From the NCBI GenBank assembly GCA_903876735.1, contig CAIRAW010000038.1:181175-245174 (forward strand): a stretch of DNA of 64,000 nucleotides, written 5' to 3'. Positions 27,079 to 39,148 of this stretch are shown piece by piece. The notes under the pieces were generated by a model. It searched no databases, was not told the origin of the DNA, and worked only from the letters and a program-made list of their open reading frames with translations. Position 1 is the stretch's first letter. The number at the start of each line of letters is the position of its first letter. The position numbers and the translations under genes are program-made. Source of the DNA: an uncultured beta proteobacterium. Lineage in GTDB: Bacteria > Pseudomonadota > Gammaproteobacteria > Burkholderiales > Burkholderiaceae_C.

Positions 27079-28554
27079 TCAATTCAGTTTGGACATCGCG
27101 ACATGCTTGAGCAACTCGGTCACCGAGCTCTGCATCACATCGGTAAACGGCTTCGGATAGACGCCCATGTAGAGCACGGCCGCAGCCAGCAGTGCCATCA
27201 CCAGGAACTCGCGACTGCTGATGTCGATCAGTTCTTTCACATGCTTGTTCGCGACCGGTCCGAGGTAGACGCGCTTGAACATCCACAAGGTGTAGGCGGC
27301 ACCGAAAATCAAGGCACTGGCGGCAGCGAATCCGAGCCAGAAATTGGCTTTGACGGCGCCCAGGATCACCATCCACTCGCCAACAAAACCGGCAGTTCCC
27401 GGCAGGCCGCAATTGGCCATGGCGAAGAACAGGGCAAAGGCGGTGAACTTGGGCATGGTGTTGACGACGCCTCCATAGGCAGCGATCTCACGCGAGTGAA
27501 CGCGGTCGTACAGCACGCCAATGGAAAGGAACATGGCGGCCGAGACAAAACCGTGCGCAATCATCTGCACGATGCCACCGGCAACGCCGAGATCATTGAA
27601 GATGAAGAAGCCCAGCGTCACGAAGCCCATGTGCGCCACCGATGAGTAGGCAACCAGTTTCTTCATGTCCTTTTGCACCATGGCCACCAGACCGACATAA
27701 ATGACGGCGATCAGCGACAGCGCGATCATGAGCCAGGCCCACTCGCGCGCGGCGTCGGGTGCGATCGGCAGCGAGAAACGCAGGAAACCGTAAGCGCCGA
27801 GTTTCAGCATGATGGCCGCCAGCACGGCAGAGCCACCGGTAGGCGCTTCGACGTGGACATCGGGCAACCAGGTGTGGACCGGCCACATCGGAACCTTGAC
27901 GGCGAAGGCGGCGAAGAAGGCGAAGAACAGCAGGGTCTGCGTCGTGCCGTCCAGCGGCAGTTTGTGCCACAGCGCCAGGTCAAAACTGCCACCCGACTTG
28001 GTGTACAAGAAGATCAGGGCAATCAGCATCAGCAAAGAGCCGAGCAGCGTGTAGAGGAAGAACTTGAAGGCGGCGTAAATCTTGTTCGGTCCGCCCCAAA
28101 TACCGATGATCAGGTACATCGGAATCAGCGTGGCTTCGAAGAAGACATAGAACAGCATGCCGTCCAGGGCACAGAAGACCCCGATCATGAGGCCGCTCAG
28201 AATCAGGAACGCACCCATGTACTGGTTGACGCGACGCGTAATGACTTCCCAACCCGCAATCACGATCACCACGTTGATGAAGGCGGTCAGCAGCACAAAC
28301 CAGAACGAAATACCGTCTACCCCAAGGTGGTAGTTGACATTGAAGCGCGGAATCCAGGACGTCTTCTCGACGAACTGCATGGCTGCCGTGCCAAGTTTGA
28401 AACCCTCGTACAACGGCAGCGTAACAAGGAAGCTGACAAAGGCTCCGATCAGGGCAACCCAGCGCACGGTACGCGCCTGGTCGTCACGACCGAGTGCCAG
28501 CAGCACGACTCCAAAACAAATTGGGGTCCAAATAGCCAGGCTCAACAATCCCAT
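27079..28554 (-). CDS. nuoM: NADH-quinone oxidoreductase subunit M
   Basis: 491 aa antiporter-like complex I subunit. LGVDGISFWFVLLTAF, FFEATLIPMYLIIGIWGG (key Glu of the channel) and VKVPMWPVHTWLPDVHVEAPT are family hallmarks. About 14 membrane helices. ATG 28554 has an AGGAAT-type ribosome site; gaps to nuoL and nuoN are 70 and 38 bases. Confidence 0.97.
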   Translation of the reverse strand: MGLLSLAIWTPICFGVVLLALGRDDQARTVRWVALIGAFVSFLVTLPLYEGFKLGTAAMQFVEKTSWIPRFNVNYHLGVDGISFWFVLLTAFINVVIVIAGWEVITRRVNQYMGAFLILSGLMIGVFCALDGMLFYVFFEATLIPMYLIIGIWGGPNKIYAAFKFFLYTLLGSLLMLIALIFLYTKSGGSFDLALWHKLPLDGTTQTLLFFAFFAAFAVKVPMWPVHTWLPDVHVEAPTGGSAVLAAIMLKLGAYGFLRFSLPIAPDAAREWAWLMIALSLIAVIYVGLVAMVQKDMKKLVAYSSVAHMGFVTLGFFIFNDLGVAGGIVQMIAHGFVSAAMFLSIGVLYDRVHSREIAAYGGVVNTMPKFTAFALFFAMANCGLPGTAGFVGEWMVILGAVKANFWLGFAAASALIFGAAYTLWMFKRVYLGPVANKHVKELIDISSREFLVMALLAAAVLYMGVYPKPFTDVMQSSVTELLKHVAMSKLN

Positions 28555-28624
28555 TTTTCTTATTCCTAATCAGTTGGACACAGGGCGTGCCGCACGCGCA
28601 ACATCGGTCTGTCCCGCAATGTCA

Positions 28625-30640
28625 TTATTTCAGCCATACAAAATAGGTCATGAGCACGAAGACGCCCAGGATCATCATGAATGCATAGTGGTAGAGGTAA
28701 CCGGTCTGGGCCCGGCGCACCAGACCTGACACCCAACCGACCACCTTCCAGGAACCGTTGACCAGGGTGCCGTCGATGACGTATTCATCGCCGCCCTTCC
28801 ACAAGCCAGTACCCAGGGCACGCGCACCGCGAGCCAACACGTTTTCGTTGAACCAGTCGAGGTAGTACTTGTTCTCCAGCAGCGTGAAAATCGGCATGAA
28901 GGTCTTCTTGATCGCCGTCGGCACAGCCGGATTGATCATGTACATGTAGTAGGACGTGGCGACTCCGGCCAGCGCCAGCCAGAACGGTGCGGTGTACAAG
29001 GAATGCAAAGCCATTTGCACCGGGCCGTGGAAAGCCTTGGCCATTTCTTCGAGCGCCGCGTGTTTTTCGGCATTGATGAAGATCGCCCCCTTGAAGAACT
29101 CGCCAAACAGCATGGGGCCAATGGTCATGAAGCCGATCACGACTGACGGAATCGCCAGCAAAATCAGCGGCACGGTCACAACCCAGGGCGACTCATGCGG
29201 CGCGTGGGATTCGTGATGGCCATGGTGATCACCATGGTGGTGGGCATCCGGATTCTGGTCAAAGCGCTCCTTGCCATGGAATACCAGGAAGTACAGGCGG
29301 AACGAGTAGAACGCCGTGATGAAGACGCCCGCCAACACCGCAAACGATGCAAAACCGGCGGCCGGCAGATGGCTCTCGTGAACCGCTTCAATGATGCTGT
29401 CCTTGGAATAGAAGCCGGAGAACAGGGGCGTGCCAATCAAGGCCAGCGAGCCCAGCAAGGACGTGATCCAGGTGATCGGCATGTACTTGCGCAGTCCGCC
29501 CATCCAGCGGATGTCCTGGTTGTGGTGCACACCCATGATGACGGAGCCAGCGGCAAGGAACAGCAGCGCCTTGAAGAAGGCGTGCGTCATCAGGTGGAAC
29601 ACGGCCACTGAATAAGCCGAGGCACCGAGCGCCACCGTCATGTAGCCGAGTTGCGACAGCGTTGAATAGGCCACGATGCGCTTGATGTCGTTCTGGATGA
29701 TGCCCAGGAAACCCATGAACAGGGCCGTGATGGCGCCGATCGTCATGACGAAGTTGAGTGCCGTTTCGCTGAGCTCAAACAGCGGTGACATGCGCGCGAC
29801 CATGAAGATGCCGGCCGTCACCATGGTGGCGGCGTGGATCAGGGCCGAGATCGGGGTTGGGCCTTCCATCGAGTCGGGCAGCCAGACATGCAGCGGGAAC
29901 TGAGCCGACTTGCCCATGGCGCCGATGAACAGACAGATGCAGATGACGGTGACCAACATCCAGTCGGTTCCCGGGAAACTCAGTTTGCCCAGTTCAGCGG
30001 CCTTGGAAAAGGCTTCCGTGTAGTTCAGGGTGCCGGCAAATGCGGCAATCAGACCAATGCCCAGAATGAAACCGAAGTCACCGACGCGGTTGACCAAAAA
30101 GGCCTTCATATTGGCGAAGATCGCGCTGGGCTTGTTGAACCAGAAGCCGATCAGCAGGTAGGACACCAGACCCACCGCTTCCCAGCCGAAGAACAACTGA
30201 AGCATGTTGTTGCTCATGACCAGCATCAGCATCGAGAAGGTGAAGAGCGAGATGTAGGCGAAGAAGCGGTTGTAGCCTTCATCTTCCTCCATGTAGCCAA
30301 CTGTGTAGAGGTGGACCATCAGGGAGACAAAAGTCACCACGCACATCATCATGGCGGTGAGGCCGTCAACCAGGAAGCCAATCTCCATCTTGAGCCCGCC
30401 CACCACCATCCAGGTGTAGAGCGTCTCATTGAAGCGCGCACCGTCAAGCACCACGCTTTGCAGCGTCATGGCTGACAGGATGAACGACACCAGCACACCG
30501 AGAATGGTGATCGAGTGCGACATGCGCCGACCGATCCAGTTGCCGCCAAACTTGGTACCCAGCACACCGGCCAGCACAAACCCGACCAATGGTGCCATTG
30601 GCACGGCCAGAAGTGTCGAGATAGAAAGGGTTTGACTCAT
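28625..30640 (-). CDS. nuoL: NADH-quinone oxidoreductase subunit L
   Basis: 671 aa, the largest antiporter-like subunit, with the long lateral helix expected in the C-terminal part. Conserved segments include FFGWEAVGLVSYLLIGFW and QFPLHVWLPDSMEGPTPISA. A His-rich loop (HHHGDHHGHHESHAPHES, around residue 470) sits between membrane helices; such loops vary among species. It starts 4 bases after nuoK. Confidence 0.97.
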   Translation of the reverse strand: MSQTLSISTLLAVPMAPLVGFVLAGVLGTKFGGNWIGRRMSHSITILGVLVSFILSAMTLQSVVLDGARFNETLYTWMVVGGLKMEIGFLVDGLTAMMMCVVTFVSLMVHLYTVGYMEEDEGYNRFFAYISLFTFSMLMLVMSNNMLQLFFGWEAVGLVSYLLIGFWFNKPSAIFANMKAFLVNRVGDFGFILGIGLIAAFAGTLNYTEAFSKAAELGKLSFPGTDWMLVTVICICLFIGAMGKSAQFPLHVWLPDSMEGPTPISALIHAATMVTAGIFMVARMSPLFELSETALNFVMTIGAITALFMGFLGIIQNDIKRIVAYSTLSQLGYMTVALGASAYSVAVFHLMTHAFFKALLFLAAGSVIMGVHHNQDIRWMGGLRKYMPITWITSLLGSLALIGTPLFSGFYSKDSIIEAVHESHLPAAGFASFAVLAGVFITAFYSFRLYFLVFHGKERFDQNPDAHHHGDHHGHHESHAPHESPWVVTVPLILLAIPSVVIGFMTIGPMLFGEFFKGAIFINAEKHAALEEMAKAFHGPVQMALHSLYTAPFWLALAGVATSYYMYMINPAVPTAIKKTFMPIFTLLENKYYLDWFNENVLARGARALGTGLWKGGDEYVIDGTLVNGSWKVVGWVSGLVRRAQTGYLYHYAFMMILGVFVLMTYFVWLK

Positions 30641-30644
30641 CTTA

Positions 30645-30953
30645 TTAACCCTTGAGCGTATTGAGTTCGTCCACGTTGATGCTGGACCGGTTGCGGAACA
30701 GAAGCACCAGAATGGCCAGGCCGATCGCCGATTCGGCGGCTGCGACGGTCAGAATGAAAAACACGAATATCTGTCCGTTCAGGTCGCCCAGGTAATGGGA
30801 AAACGCAACGAAGTTGGTATTGACAGCCAGCAGCATCAGTTCAATCGCCATCAACAGAACAATCAGGTTCTTGCGATTGAGGAAGATGCCGATCACCGAC
30901 AGGGCGAACAGCATGGCGCCGAGCGCCAGAAAATGTCCAAGGGTCAGGGTCAT
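30645..30953 (-). CDS. nuoK: NADH-quinone oxidoreductase subunit K
   Basis: 102 aa, three membrane helices; [22 protein letters not shown] carries the conserved membrane Glu. The start overlaps the nuoJ stop by 4 bases (ATGA). Confidence 0.97.
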   Translation of the reverse strand: MTLTLGHFLALGAMLFALSVIGIFLNRKNLIVLLMAIELMLLAVNTNFVAFSHYLGDLNGQIFVFFILTVAAAESAIGLAILVLLFRNRSSINVDELNTLKG

Positions 30954-31609
30954 GCTTTGTTCTCCGCAATTTGGGCGGCAGCGCTGTCATCCAAGGGACG
31001 GGTCTGGGTGCTTGCCATCTTGATGACGCTCATTCGGTCTTTCGCTTTTACCGCGACCTGGTCGGCCGGGTTCATGTGCTTGCTGTCCTTGCGTGAGCGC
31101 AGGGTCAGCGCGATGGCCGCAATCATGCCAACCAGCAGGATGGCGGCGGCCACTTCAAGGGGATAGAGGAACTGGCTGTACAGCAACTTGCCGAGTTCGC
31201 GAGTATTGGAGAACTCGCGCGCTGCCTTGCCGACCAACGCGGCCGTATGCGGCTCTTCGTTGACCCGAAAGCCGCCCATGAGCACGGCAGCCATCTCGAG
31301 TGCGATCAGCACACCGACCACCGCCGCCAGCGGGAAATGCTTCCAGAAGCCCTCGCGCGAAACCTTGCCATCAATGTCGAGCATCATCACGACAAAGAGG
31401 AACAGCACCATCACGGCGCCGACGTAGACCAGCACCAGCGCGATGGCAAGAAACTCTGCCTTGAGCAGAAGCCACAGCGCAGAAGCCTGGAAGAATGCAA
31501 GCACCAGGTACAAGACGGCATAGACCGGGTTGCGTGCAGTGATAACCCGAAAGGCGGCGAAAAGCAGCACGATCGAGAAGAAATAAAAGAGACCGGTCTT
31601 GACGTCCAT
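30950..31609 (-). CDS. nuoJ: NADH-quinone oxidoreductase subunit J
   Basis: 219 aa with five membrane helices; [14 protein letters not shown] and [15 protein letters not shown] form the conserved helix 3 region with its pi-bulge. The roughly 45-residue soluble tail after helix 5 is common in betaproteobacteria. It lies between nuoI and nuoK. Confidence 0.96.
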   Translation of the reverse strand: MDVKTGLFYFFSIVLLFAAFRVITARNPVYAVLYLVLAFFQASALWLLLKAEFLAIALVLVYVGAVMVLFLFVVMMLDIDGKVSREGFWKHFPLAAVVGVLIALEMAAVLMGGFRVNEEPHTAALVGKAAREFSNTRELGKLLYSQFLYPLEVAAAILLVGMIAAIALTLRSRKDSKHMNPADQVAVKAKDRMSVIKMASTQTRPLDDSAAAQIAENKA

Positions 31610-31660
31610 GTGTCGTTACTTTTTTAGATGGTCTTAGGGTTGGAGGTACAGCATGTCGGG

Positions 31661-32194
31661 CTAGCGGAACTTGGCATCAGCTGCCCGAGCCGCCGCAACC
31701 TGGGATTCATAGCGATCACCAACCGCCAGCAGCATGTCTTTGGTGAAGTACAGATCGCCCGGGTTCTCGCCGTGGTATTCGAAAATCGGGGTTTCCACGA
31801 TCGAGTCAACCGGGCAACTCTCTTCGCAAAAGCCGCAGTAGATGCACTTGTTGAAATCGATGTCGTAGCGCGTCGTGCGCCGTGATCCGTCGGCACGCAC
31901 CGCGGACTCAATGGTGATGGCCATCGCCGGGCAGACCGCTTCGCACAGCTTGCAGGCGATGCAGCGCTCTTCACCGTTTTCATACCGGCGCAGCGCATGC
32001 AGGCCCCGGAATCGCGGCGACAGCGGCGTCTTTTCTTCCGGATACTGCAGCGTGATCTTGCCGCGGAAGGCGTACTTGCCGGTGAGTGCCATGCCCTTGA
32101 GCAATTCACCCAGCATGAAGCTCGAGAGAAAGTCCTTCAGCGAAAAGGAACGCGCGCTCGATGCGTCTACAGAACTTGAGGTTGGGGTAGTCAT
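31661..32194 (-). CDS. nuoI: NADH-quinone oxidoreductase subunit I (two 4Fe-4S clusters)
   Basis: 177 aa. [12 protein letters not shown] and [12 protein letters not shown] bind clusters N6a and N6b, passing electrons from NuoG to NuoB. ATG 32194 is preferred to the in-frame TTG two codons earlier. It follows nuoH by 12 bases. Confidence 0.97.
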   Translation of the reverse strand: MTTPTSSSVDASSARSFSLKDFLSSFMLGELLKGMALTGKYAFRGKITLQYPEEKTPLSPRFRGLHALRRYENGEERCIACKLCEAVCPAMAITIESAVRADGSRRTTRYDIDFNKCIYCGFCEESCPVDSIVETPIFEYHGENPGDLYFTKDMLLAVGDRYESQVAAARAADAKFR

Positions 32195-32206
32195 AGACAA
32201 CTCGAA

Positions 32207-33283
32207 TTACTTCCAAATATTCCAGGAGGTCTGCATCCAGGTCCCGACCACCACCAGCCAGACGAGCGTGACTGGAATGAAGATCTTCCAACCCAGGCGC
32301 ATGATCTGGTCATAACGATAGCGGGGGAATGTGACCCGCACCCAGATGAACATGGTGACCACGAAGAACGCCTTGAGGCCCAACCAGATCCAGCCCGGAA
32401 TCCAGTCCAGCGCCGCGACCGGGGACAACCAGCCACCCAGGAACATGATGGAGGTCAGAACCGAGATCAGCCAGATGTTGGCGTACTCCGCCATCTGGAA
32501 CATGGCCCAGGACATGCCCGAGTATTCAACCATGTGTCCAGCGACGATTTCAGACTCGCCCTCGATCACATCGAAGGGCAGCCGGTTTGTCTCGGCCAGG
32601 CCGCAGACAAAGTAGATGACGAAAATCGGCAGCAGCGGCAACCAGTTCCAGGACAGGAAGCCCAGACCCATCTGCGCAAACTGGCCCTTGGCCTGTCCGC
32701 TGACGATGTCCGTGAGGTTCAAACTGGCCGAGACCATGAGCACGATCACGAAACAAAAGCCCATGGCGATTTCGTAGCTCACCATCTGCGCCGAGGCGCG
32801 CAACGCGCCCAGGAACGGGTATTTCGAATTGGACGACCAGCCGGAGATGATGACACCATAGACTTCCAGCGAAGTCACTGCCATCAGGAACAGCAGGCCC
32901 GCATTGATGTTGGACAGCGCGATGTCCGGACCGAAAGGAATAACCGCCCATGCCACCAAGGCCGGCGCAACGCACATGACCGGGCCCATGTAGAACAAGG
33001 CTTTTTCTGCCGCCGTGGGGCGCAGCAGTTCCTTGGTCATGAGCTTCATCGCGTCGGCGATCGGCTGCAGCAAACCCCAGGGTCCGACCCGGTTCGGGCC
33101 AAGGCGGATCTGGATCCAGCCAAGCAGTTTGCGTTCGTACAGCGTGGTGTAGGTCACGGCGCCCATCACCAGCATCAGCACCAAAGAGACCTTGACCAAG
33201 GCCCAGGCCACCGGCCAGGCCAGGTTGACCCACCAGGAAGCGTCGATCAGGCCCTGTCCAAGAGCGAAAATGGTATCAATCAT
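32207..33283 (-). CDS. nuoH: NADH-quinone oxidoreductase subunit H
   Basis: 358 aa, eight membrane helices; [19 protein letters not shown] and the cytoplasmic loop [19 protein letters not shown] line the quinone chamber. It overlaps the nuoG stop by 4 bases. Confidence 0.97.
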   Translation of the reverse strand: MIDTIFALGQGLIDASWWVNLAWPVAWALVKVSLVLMLVMGAVTYTTLYERKLLGWIQIRLGPNRVGPWGLLQPIADAMKLMTKELLRPTAAEKALFYMGPVMCVAPALVAWAVIPFGPDIALSNINAGLLFLMAVTSLEVYGVIISGWSSNSKYPFLGALRASAQMVSYEIAMGFCFVIVLMVSASLNLTDIVSGQAKGQFAQMGLGFLSWNWLPLLPIFVIYFVCGLAETNRLPFDVIEGESEIVAGHMVEYSGMSWAMFQMAEYANIWLISVLTSIMFLGGWLSPVAALDWIPGWIWLGLKAFFVVTMFIWVRVTFPRYRYDQIMRLGWKIFIPVTLVWLVVVGTWMQTSWNIWK

Positions 33284-35415
33284 GCCGTCACCTCCTGCGT
33301 CGCAGCATCGCGTTTGGCATCAGCCGTCAACTGCAAACTGGCAGCGCGGCGCACCAGACCGTCAAGCGCGTAGATGCTGGCAACCACCGGGGCCACCGCA
33401 GTCGGCGCCAGGTCCACTGCTGCCTGTGTTGCGTTGCTCAAAATTCTGCCCGGCAAATGGGTCTCACCGGCTTGCGGCAAACCACAGACCTGCGCCAGCA
33501 CCTCCTGCGAGGAGTCGAAATCGAAATCCGGTACGCCGAGCAAATTGGCGAGTACGCGCAGCACTTTCCAGCCTGGTCGGGTTTCGCCCAAGGGCTTGAC
33601 TACTGCGTGGAACCCTTGTATCCGACCTTCGGCGTTGACGAAGGTGCCCGAGGTTTCCGTGAACGGCGCGATCGGCAGCAGCACATCGCTGAAAGCCATG
33701 TTCGCCTTGAACGGGCTGAGGGTGACCACCATCTCGGCTTTTGCCAGCGCAGCGCCAGCCGCAGCACCTGCTGCCGAGTCGAATTCGGGTTCGTTATTCA
33801 GGAGCAGAACCGCTTTCAGGCCACCGCTGAGCATCTGTGCCGCGTTCAAACCCTTGGCCCCGGGCAGCGCCGCTGCCAGTTGGGCGCCAACGGTGTTGGC
33901 CGCTTCGGTCAGGTAACCGACGGTGGCGCCGGTCTGCGCGCCAATCCAGTTGGCCAGCGCCAGCAGGCTCGAGGCCTTGGCGTGGTGTGCCGCAGCATTG
34001 CCGAGCAGGATCGCCTTGCGCTCGCCACCCAGCAGCGACGCGGCGATGGCCTGCGCGGCAGCACTGGCATTGCCCTGCGCCGGTGCCGCCACCCCTTTGG
34101 CGGCAGCCACCGCAGCAGCCACATCGGCCAGCGCCTGAGCCCAGTTGCTGGCGTCGGCCAGCAGGGTGTTGGCAACCGGCATGGCCCAGTTCGGCGCCGC
34201 TGGCGCTATCGCGTTGAGCACAGCGCCCTTGCGCACGGCCTGGCGAATGCGCTGCGCGAACAGCGGGTGATCCTTGCGCAGATTGGAGCCCACGACCAGC
34301 GCAGCCTGCAACTCGGACAGGGACGCTATCGAGGTACCCAGATAGCGGATGCCTTCGACTGCCGCAAATTCTGCGTTGCGCAGCCGGTAATCGATGTTCT
34401 GACTGTCGAGACCGCTGATCAGCGAACTGGCAAGAAACAACTCTTCGAGCGTGCTGTGCGGGCTGACCAGGGCACCGATGCTGGCAGCGCCATGATCGGC
34501 CTTGATCTGCTTGAGTCCGTTGGCAACGTACTCGAGGGCGGTCTGCCAGTCAACCGGCTTCCAGACCCCGCCCTGCTTGAGCATCGGACTGGTCAGGCGC
34601 TCATCGCTGTTCAATGCCTCGTAGGAAAAGCGGTCACGGTCTGCAATCCAGCATTCGTTGACGTCTTCGTTTTCCATTGGCACAACACGCATGACCTTGT
34701 TGTTCTTGACCTGAACGATCAGGTTAGCACCGGTCGAGTCATGCGGGCTGACTGACTTGCGACGCGACAGTTCCCAGGTCCGGGCACTGTAGCGGAAGGG
34801 CTTGCTGGTCAGGGCGCCGACCGGACAGGTGTCGATCATGTTGCCCGACAGTTCGGAGTCAACCGAGCGACCGACAAAGGTCTCGATCTCGGCATGCTCG
34901 CCGCGGTTCGACATGCCAAATTCCATGACGCCCGCAATTTCCTGGCCGAAGCGCACGCAGCGTGTGCACTGGATGCAGCGGCTCATTTCCTGCATTGAAA
35001 TCAGCGGCCCGACGTCTTTGCCCGTCACGACGCGCTTTTCTTCTTCGTAACGCGAAGCGCCACCACCGTAACCGACCGCAATATCCTGCAACTGACACTC
35101 GCCACCCTGATCGCAAATCGGGCAATCGAGCGGATGGTTGATCAGCAGAAACTCCATGACCGACTTCTGCGCATTGATCGCCCGCTCGCTCTTGGTGCGA
35201 ACAATCATGCCGGGCATGACGGTTGTGGCACAGGCTGGCATTGGCTTGGGCATCTTCTCCACATCGACCAGGCACATGCGGCAACTTGCAGCAATGCTGA
35301 GTTTCTTGTGGTAGCAGAAATGCGGAATGTGGGTGCCGGCCTGTTCAGCGGCATGCATGATCATGCTGCCTTCAAGCACATCCATCTTCTTGCCGTCGAG
35401 TTCAATTTCAATCAT
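33280..35415 (-). CDS. nuoG: NADH-quinone oxidoreductase subunit G
   Basis: 711 aa peripheral-arm subunit. The N-terminal 2Fe-2S ferredoxin domain ([20 protein letters not shown]) is followed by the His/Cys cluster motif [18 protein letters not shown] and [13 protein letters not shown]. The remainder is the degenerate molybdopterin-oxidoreductase-like domain, Ala-rich near residues 430-560, which is the variable part of this family. Between nuoF (12-base gap) and nuoH. Confidence 0.97.
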   Translation of the reverse strand: MIEIELDGKKMDVLEGSMIMHAAEQAGTHIPHFCYHKKLSIAASCRMCLVDVEKMPKPMPACATTVMPGMIVRTKSERAINAQKSVMEFLLINHPLDCPICDQGGECQLQDIAVGYGGGASRYEEEKRVVTGKDVGPLISMQEMSRCIQCTRCVRFGQEIAGVMEFGMSNRGEHAEIETFVGRSVDSELSGNMIDTCPVGALTSKPFRYSARTWELSRRKSVSPHDSTGANLIVQVKNNKVMRVVPMENEDVNECWIADRDRFSYEALNSDERLTSPMLKQGGVWKPVDWQTALEYVANGLKQIKADHGAASIGALVSPHSTLEELFLASSLISGLDSQNIDYRLRNAEFAAVEGIRYLGTSIASLSELQAALVVGSNLRKDHPLFAQRIRQAVRKGAVLNAIAPAAPNWAMPVANTLLADASNWAQALADVAAAVAAAKGVAAPAQGNASAAAQAIAASLLGGERKAILLGNAAAHHAKASSLLALANWIGAQTGATVGYLTEAANTVGAQLAAALPGAKGLNAAQMLSGGLKAVLLLNNEPEFDSAAGAAAGAALAKAEMVVTLSPFKANMAFSDVLLPIAPFTETSGTFVNAEGRIQGFHAVVKPLGETRPGWKVLRVLANLLGVPDFDFDSSQEVLAQVCGLPQAGETHLPGRILSNATQAAVDLAPTAVAPVVASIYALDGLVRRAASLQLTADAKRDAATQEVTA

Positions 35416-35427
35416 CTTGTGACTCGC

Positions 35428-36783
35428 TCAGACGTAGGCCGGGACCATACAGGTCTTGTGCGCTACGTGGTATTCAAATTCAGGCCGGAAATGTTTGATC
35501 ATGGCCCGCACCGGCATCGCCGCTGCGTCTCCCAGAGCGCAAATCGTGCGTCCCATGATGCTCTCGGCCACGTTATCGAGCAGGTCCATGTCGTCGGGAC
35601 GGCCCTGGCCGTTTTCGATTCGGTCCACGACGCGATAAAGCCAGCCTGTGCCTTCGCGGCAAGGGGTGCACTGTCCGCAGGACTCATGCATGTAGAAATA
35701 GCTCAGGCGTTGCAGACTCTTGACCATGCAGCGGCTGTCGTCCATGACGATAAGCGCGCCGGAGCCGAGCATGGAGCCGGCCTTGGCAATCGAGTCATAG
35801 TCCATGGTGCAGTCCATCATGATGGCAGCCGGCAGAATGGGCGTGGACGAGCCACCCGGGATCACGGCCTTGAGCTGGCGACCCTTGCGCACACCGCCAG
35901 CGAGTTCAAGCAGTTTGGAGAACGGGGTTCCCATCGGGATCTCGTAATTTCCAGGCAGTTCAACGTCGCCGCTGACGGAAAAAATCTTGGTGCCGCCATT
36001 GTTGGGCTTGCCGCATTCCAGATAGGCCTTGCCGCCATTGCGGATGATCCATGGCACGGCAGAAAAGGTTTCCGTGTTGTTGATGTTGGTCGGCTTGCCG
36101 TACAGGCCGTAGCTCGGCGGAAACGGCGGCTTGTAACGCGGCTGACCCTTCTTGCCTTCGACCGACTCCAGCAAAGCGGTTTCCTCGCCACACACGTAGG
36201 CCCCGTAGCCGTGATGCGCATGCAGCTGAAAGTTGAAACCACTGCCCAGAATGTTGTCACCGAGCAGGCCGGCGGCGCGCGCCTCTTCCAGCGCCTCTTC
36301 AAAACGCTGATAGGTCTGGAAGATTTCGCCGTGAATGTAGTTGTAACCCGTGCCGATGCCCATCGCATAGGCGGCGATGATCATGCCCTCAATCACGATA
36401 TGCGGGTTGTATTGCAGGATCTCGCGGTCCTTGCAGGTACCGGGTTCGCCTTCGTCCGAATTGCACATCAGGAACTTGGGGCCGGCAAACTGGCGCGGCA
36501 TGAAGCTCCACTTGAGACCGGTCGGAAAACCGGCGCCACCACGTCCGCGCAGACCGGATTCTTTCACCGTCGCGATGACCTGATCGGGCGTCAAGCCGGC
36601 GCCACCGTCCTTGCCGAAAACCTTGCGCAAAGCCTGATAGCCACCGCGCGCTTCGTACTCACGCAAACGCCAGTTGCCGCCGTCGAGGTCGGCCAGAATT
36701 TGCGGACCCAGGTGACGACCATGAAAGCAGGTCTCCAAACCCTTGGACTGAAACTGGGCCAGAATTTGTTCAGCCGTCATCAT
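35428..36783 (-). CDS. nuoF: NADH-quinone oxidoreductase subunit F (NADH/FMN site)
   Basis: 451 aa. [16 protein letters not shown] binds FMN and [18 protein letters not shown] with a downstream Cys ([10 protein letters not shown]) binds cluster N3. This is where NADH enters complex I. It overlaps the nuoE stop by 4 bases. Confidence 0.98.
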   Translation of the reverse strand: MMTAEQILAQFQSKGLETCFHGRHLGPQILADLDGGNWRLREYEARGGYQALRKVFGKDGGAGLTPDQVIATVKESGLRGRGGAGFPTGLKWSFMPRQFAGPKFLMCNSDEGEPGTCKDREILQYNPHIVIEGMIIAAYAMGIGTGYNYIHGEIFQTYQRFEEALEEARAAGLLGDNILGSGFNFQLHAHHGYGAYVCGEETALLESVEGKKGQPRYKPPFPPSYGLYGKPTNINNTETFSAVPWIIRNGGKAYLECGKPNNGGTKIFSVSGDVELPGNYEIPMGTPFSKLLELAGGVRKGRQLKAVIPGGSSTPILPAAIMMDCTMDYDSIAKAGSMLGSGALIVMDDSRCMVKSLQRLSYFYMHESCGQCTPCREGTGWLYRVVDRIENGQGRPDDMDLLDNVAESIMGRTICALGDAAAMPVRAMIKHFRPEFEYHVAHKTCMVPAYV

Positions 36784-37268
36784 TTGTCCCCCGCAGCGCG
36801 CAGGCCATCAACCAATTGGTCAAGCTTGTCGTTGCTCATGAAGCTGCACATCGTCTGGTCATTGACCAGCAGCACGGGCGAGTCAGCGCAAGCGCCCAGA
36901 CATTCGCATTGCTGCAGGGTAAACAGGCCGTCCGGCGTGGTCTCACCCATGTGCACACCGAGCTTGTGCTCGAGGTGTTCCAGGGCGCGACCACCGTCAC
37001 GCAACTGGCAGGGCAAATTGGTGCAAACATTGAGTTTGTACTTGCCAACCGGTTTCTGGTTGTACATGTTGTAGAAGGTGGTGACTTCGTGCACCGCCAT
37101 CGGGGCCATGCCCAGATATGCAGCTACCTGTTCTTCGCTCTCGGTACTGACGTAGCCAAGTTCCTGCTGGACGATGGCCAGGCAGGCCATAACCGCAGAC
37201 TGCTTCTGGTCTGCCGGGTACTTGGCAACTTCTTTAGCGAAGCGCGCTTTTGATTCTTCGGAAATCAT
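36780..37268 (-). CDS. nuoE: NADH-quinone oxidoreductase subunit E
   Basis: 162 aa thioredoxin-fold 2Fe-2S protein (cluster N1a). Its ligands are the pairs CTNLPC and CECLGAC. It overlaps nuoD by 4 bases and nuoF by 4 bases. Confidence 0.97.
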   Translation of the reverse strand: MISEESKARFAKEVAKYPADQKQSAVMACLAIVQQELGYVSTESEEQVAAYLGMAPMAVHEVTTFYNMYNQKPVGKYKLNVCTNLPCQLRDGGRALEHLEHKLGVHMGETTPDGLFTLQQCECLGACADSPVLLVNDQTMCSFMSNDKLDQLVDGLRAAGDK

Positions 37269-38518
37269 CGATCAACTTCCCCAAACACAATGTCCAACGA
37301 ACCAATGATGGCCACGGCGTCGCCAATCATGTGCCCACGCCCCATCTCACCCAGCGCCGCCAGGTGAACAAAGGCCGGTGGACGAATCTTCATGCGGTAG
37401 GGCTTGTTGGCCCCGTCGCTCACAAGGTAAATGCCGAACTCACCCTTGGGATGCTCGATCGTGGCGTAAGCCTCCCCTTCGGGGACGGCAAAGCCTTCGG
37501 TAAAGAGCTTGAAGTGGTGAATCAGTTCTTCCATGTTCGACTTCATGGCTTCACGACTCGGCGGCGCAATCTTGTGGTTGTCGGTGATCACCGGGCCCGG
37601 ATTGACACGCAGCCAGTCGACGCACTGTTTGATGATGCGATTGGACTGCTTCATCTCTTCCATGCGCACCAGATAGCGGTCGTAGTTGTCACCGGTCTTG
37701 CCGACCGGAATGTCAAAGTCGAGTTGGTCGTAAACCTCGTAGGGCTGCTTCTTGCGCAAATCCCAGGCAATACCCGAGCCACGCAGCATCGGGCCGCTAA
37801 AGCCCAGATTCAGGGCGCGCTCTGGCGTCACGACGCCAATGCCGACGGTGCGCTGTTTCCAGATGCGGTTGTCAGTGAGCAGCGTGTGGTACTCGCCCAG
37901 ATAGGTCGGGAAACGCTGCGTGAAGTCGTCGATGAAATCGAGCAGACTGCCCTGGCGATTGCGATTGAGGTTTTCAGTCGACTTGGCGCTGCGGATCTTG
38001 TTGGGCTGGTGCCGCGCCATGGTGTCTGGCAGATCACGGTAGACGCCGCCGGGGCGGAAATAAGCCGCGTGCATGCGCGCACCGCTGACCGCTTCGTACA
38101 TGTCGAGCAGGTCTTCGCGTTCACGGAATGCGTACAGCATGACCGTCATCGCGCCGCAATCGAGTGCGCCGGCACCGATGCACAGCAGGTGGTTGAGCAG
38201 ACGCGTGATCTCGCAGAACATGACGCGGATGTACTTGGCGCGTATCGGCACCTCAATGCCGAGCATCTTTTCCACCGCCAGGCAATACGCGCTCTCATTG
38301 CACATCATCGACATGTAGTCGAGACGGTCCATGTAGGGCAGCGCCTGGAGATAGGTCTTGGTTTCAGCCAGTTTTTCAGTGGCACGATGCAACAACCCGA
38401 TGTGCGGATCTGCGCGTTGAATCACTTCGCCGTCGAGTTCCAGCACAAGGCGCAGAACGCCGTGGGCGGCCGGGTGTTGCGGCCCGAAGTTGAGGGTGTA
38501 ATTTTTTATTTCAGCCAT
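37265..38518 (-). CDS. nuoD: NADH-quinone oxidoreductase subunit D (49-kDa)
   Basis: 417 aa from ATG 38518 ([16 protein letters not shown]). It is evolutionarily related to the [NiFe] hydrogenase large subunit but without metal-binding cysteines; [12 protein letters not shown] and the C-terminal DIVFGEVDR are invariant. It forms the quinone pocket with NuoB and NuoH. The two-codon longer start at 38524 is less likely. Confidence 0.97.
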   Translation of the reverse strand: MAEIKNYTLNFGPQHPAAHGVLRLVLELDGEVIQRADPHIGLLHRATEKLAETKTYLQALPYMDRLDYMSMMCNESAYCLAVEKMLGIEVPIRAKYIRVMFCEITRLLNHLLCIGAGALDCGAMTVMLYAFREREDLLDMYEAVSGARMHAAYFRPGGVYRDLPDTMARHQPNKIRSAKSTENLNRNRQGSLLDFIDDFTQRFPTYLGEYHTLLTDNRIWKQRTVGIGVVTPERALNLGFSGPMLRGSGIAWDLRKKQPYEVYDQLDFDIPVGKTGDNYDRYLVRMEEMKQSNRIIKQCVDWLRVNPGPVITDNHKIAPPSREAMKSNMEELIHHFKLFTEGFAVPEGEAYATIEHPKGEFGIYLVSDGANKPYRMKIRPPAFVHLAALGEMGRGHMIGDAVAIIGSLDIVFGEVDR

Positions 38519-38529
38519 GACCACAATGC

Positions 38530-39138
38530 CTAGTGCATGCCTCCGTAATTTTCTTCACGGATGATGCGCGGTGTAATTTCGCGTGGCTCAATCGTGACCG
38601 GCTGATAGACGACGCGCTTTTGCTCGGCGTCATAGCGCATCTCGACGTGGCCGGAGATCGGGAAATCCTTGCGGAACGGGTGTCCGATGAAACCGTAGTC
38701 GGTCAGGATGCGACGCAGGTCTTCATGGCCTTCAAACACGATGCCGAACAGATCGAAGGCTTCACGCTCGAACCAGTTGGCCGAGGCCCAGACGTCGCAC
38801 AGCGACTGCATTACCGGGAAACTGTCATCGGGTGCGTACACCTTGAGCCGCACACGCTGGTTCAGGCTGACCGACAACAGATGGCAAACCACGCAATAAC
38901 GCAAGCCGACTTGCGGCTGATCCTTGTAGGTGGAGTAATCGACGCCACACAGGTCCATCAACTGCTCGAAGCGGCAGTTGGGATCATCGCGCAGGATTTT
39001 TGCAGCCTGCAGGTAATCGGCGGCATCGACAAAAATGGTGAGTTCACCGAGGCGGACAACACTGCTCTTGAGCAGACTGCCCAGCGCCGCCTCGACGCTG
39101 GCTTGGGTGGCTTCTGGATTGACAGCGTAAGTAGTCAT
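38530..39138 (-). CDS. nuoC: NADH-quinone oxidoreductase subunit C (30-kDa)
   Basis: 202 aa from ATG 39138, which has GAAGGGA upstream and matches the family N-terminus; longer starts would overlap nuoB. Conserved [14 protein letters not shown] and [12 protein letters not shown] are present. NuoC and NuoD are separate genes here, unlike the fused NuoCD of E. coli. Confidence 0.97.
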   Translation of the reverse strand: MTTYAVNPEATQASVEAALGSLLKSSVVRLGELTIFVDAADYLQAAKILRDDPNCRFEQLMDLCGVDYSTYKDQPQVGLRYCVVCHLLSVSLNQRVRLKVYAPDDSFPVMQSLCDVWASANWFEREAFDLFGIVFEGHEDLRRILTDYGFIGHPFRKDFPISGHVEMRYDAEQKRVVYQPVTIEPREITPRIIREENYGGMH

Positions 39139-39148
39139 TGCCGTCCCT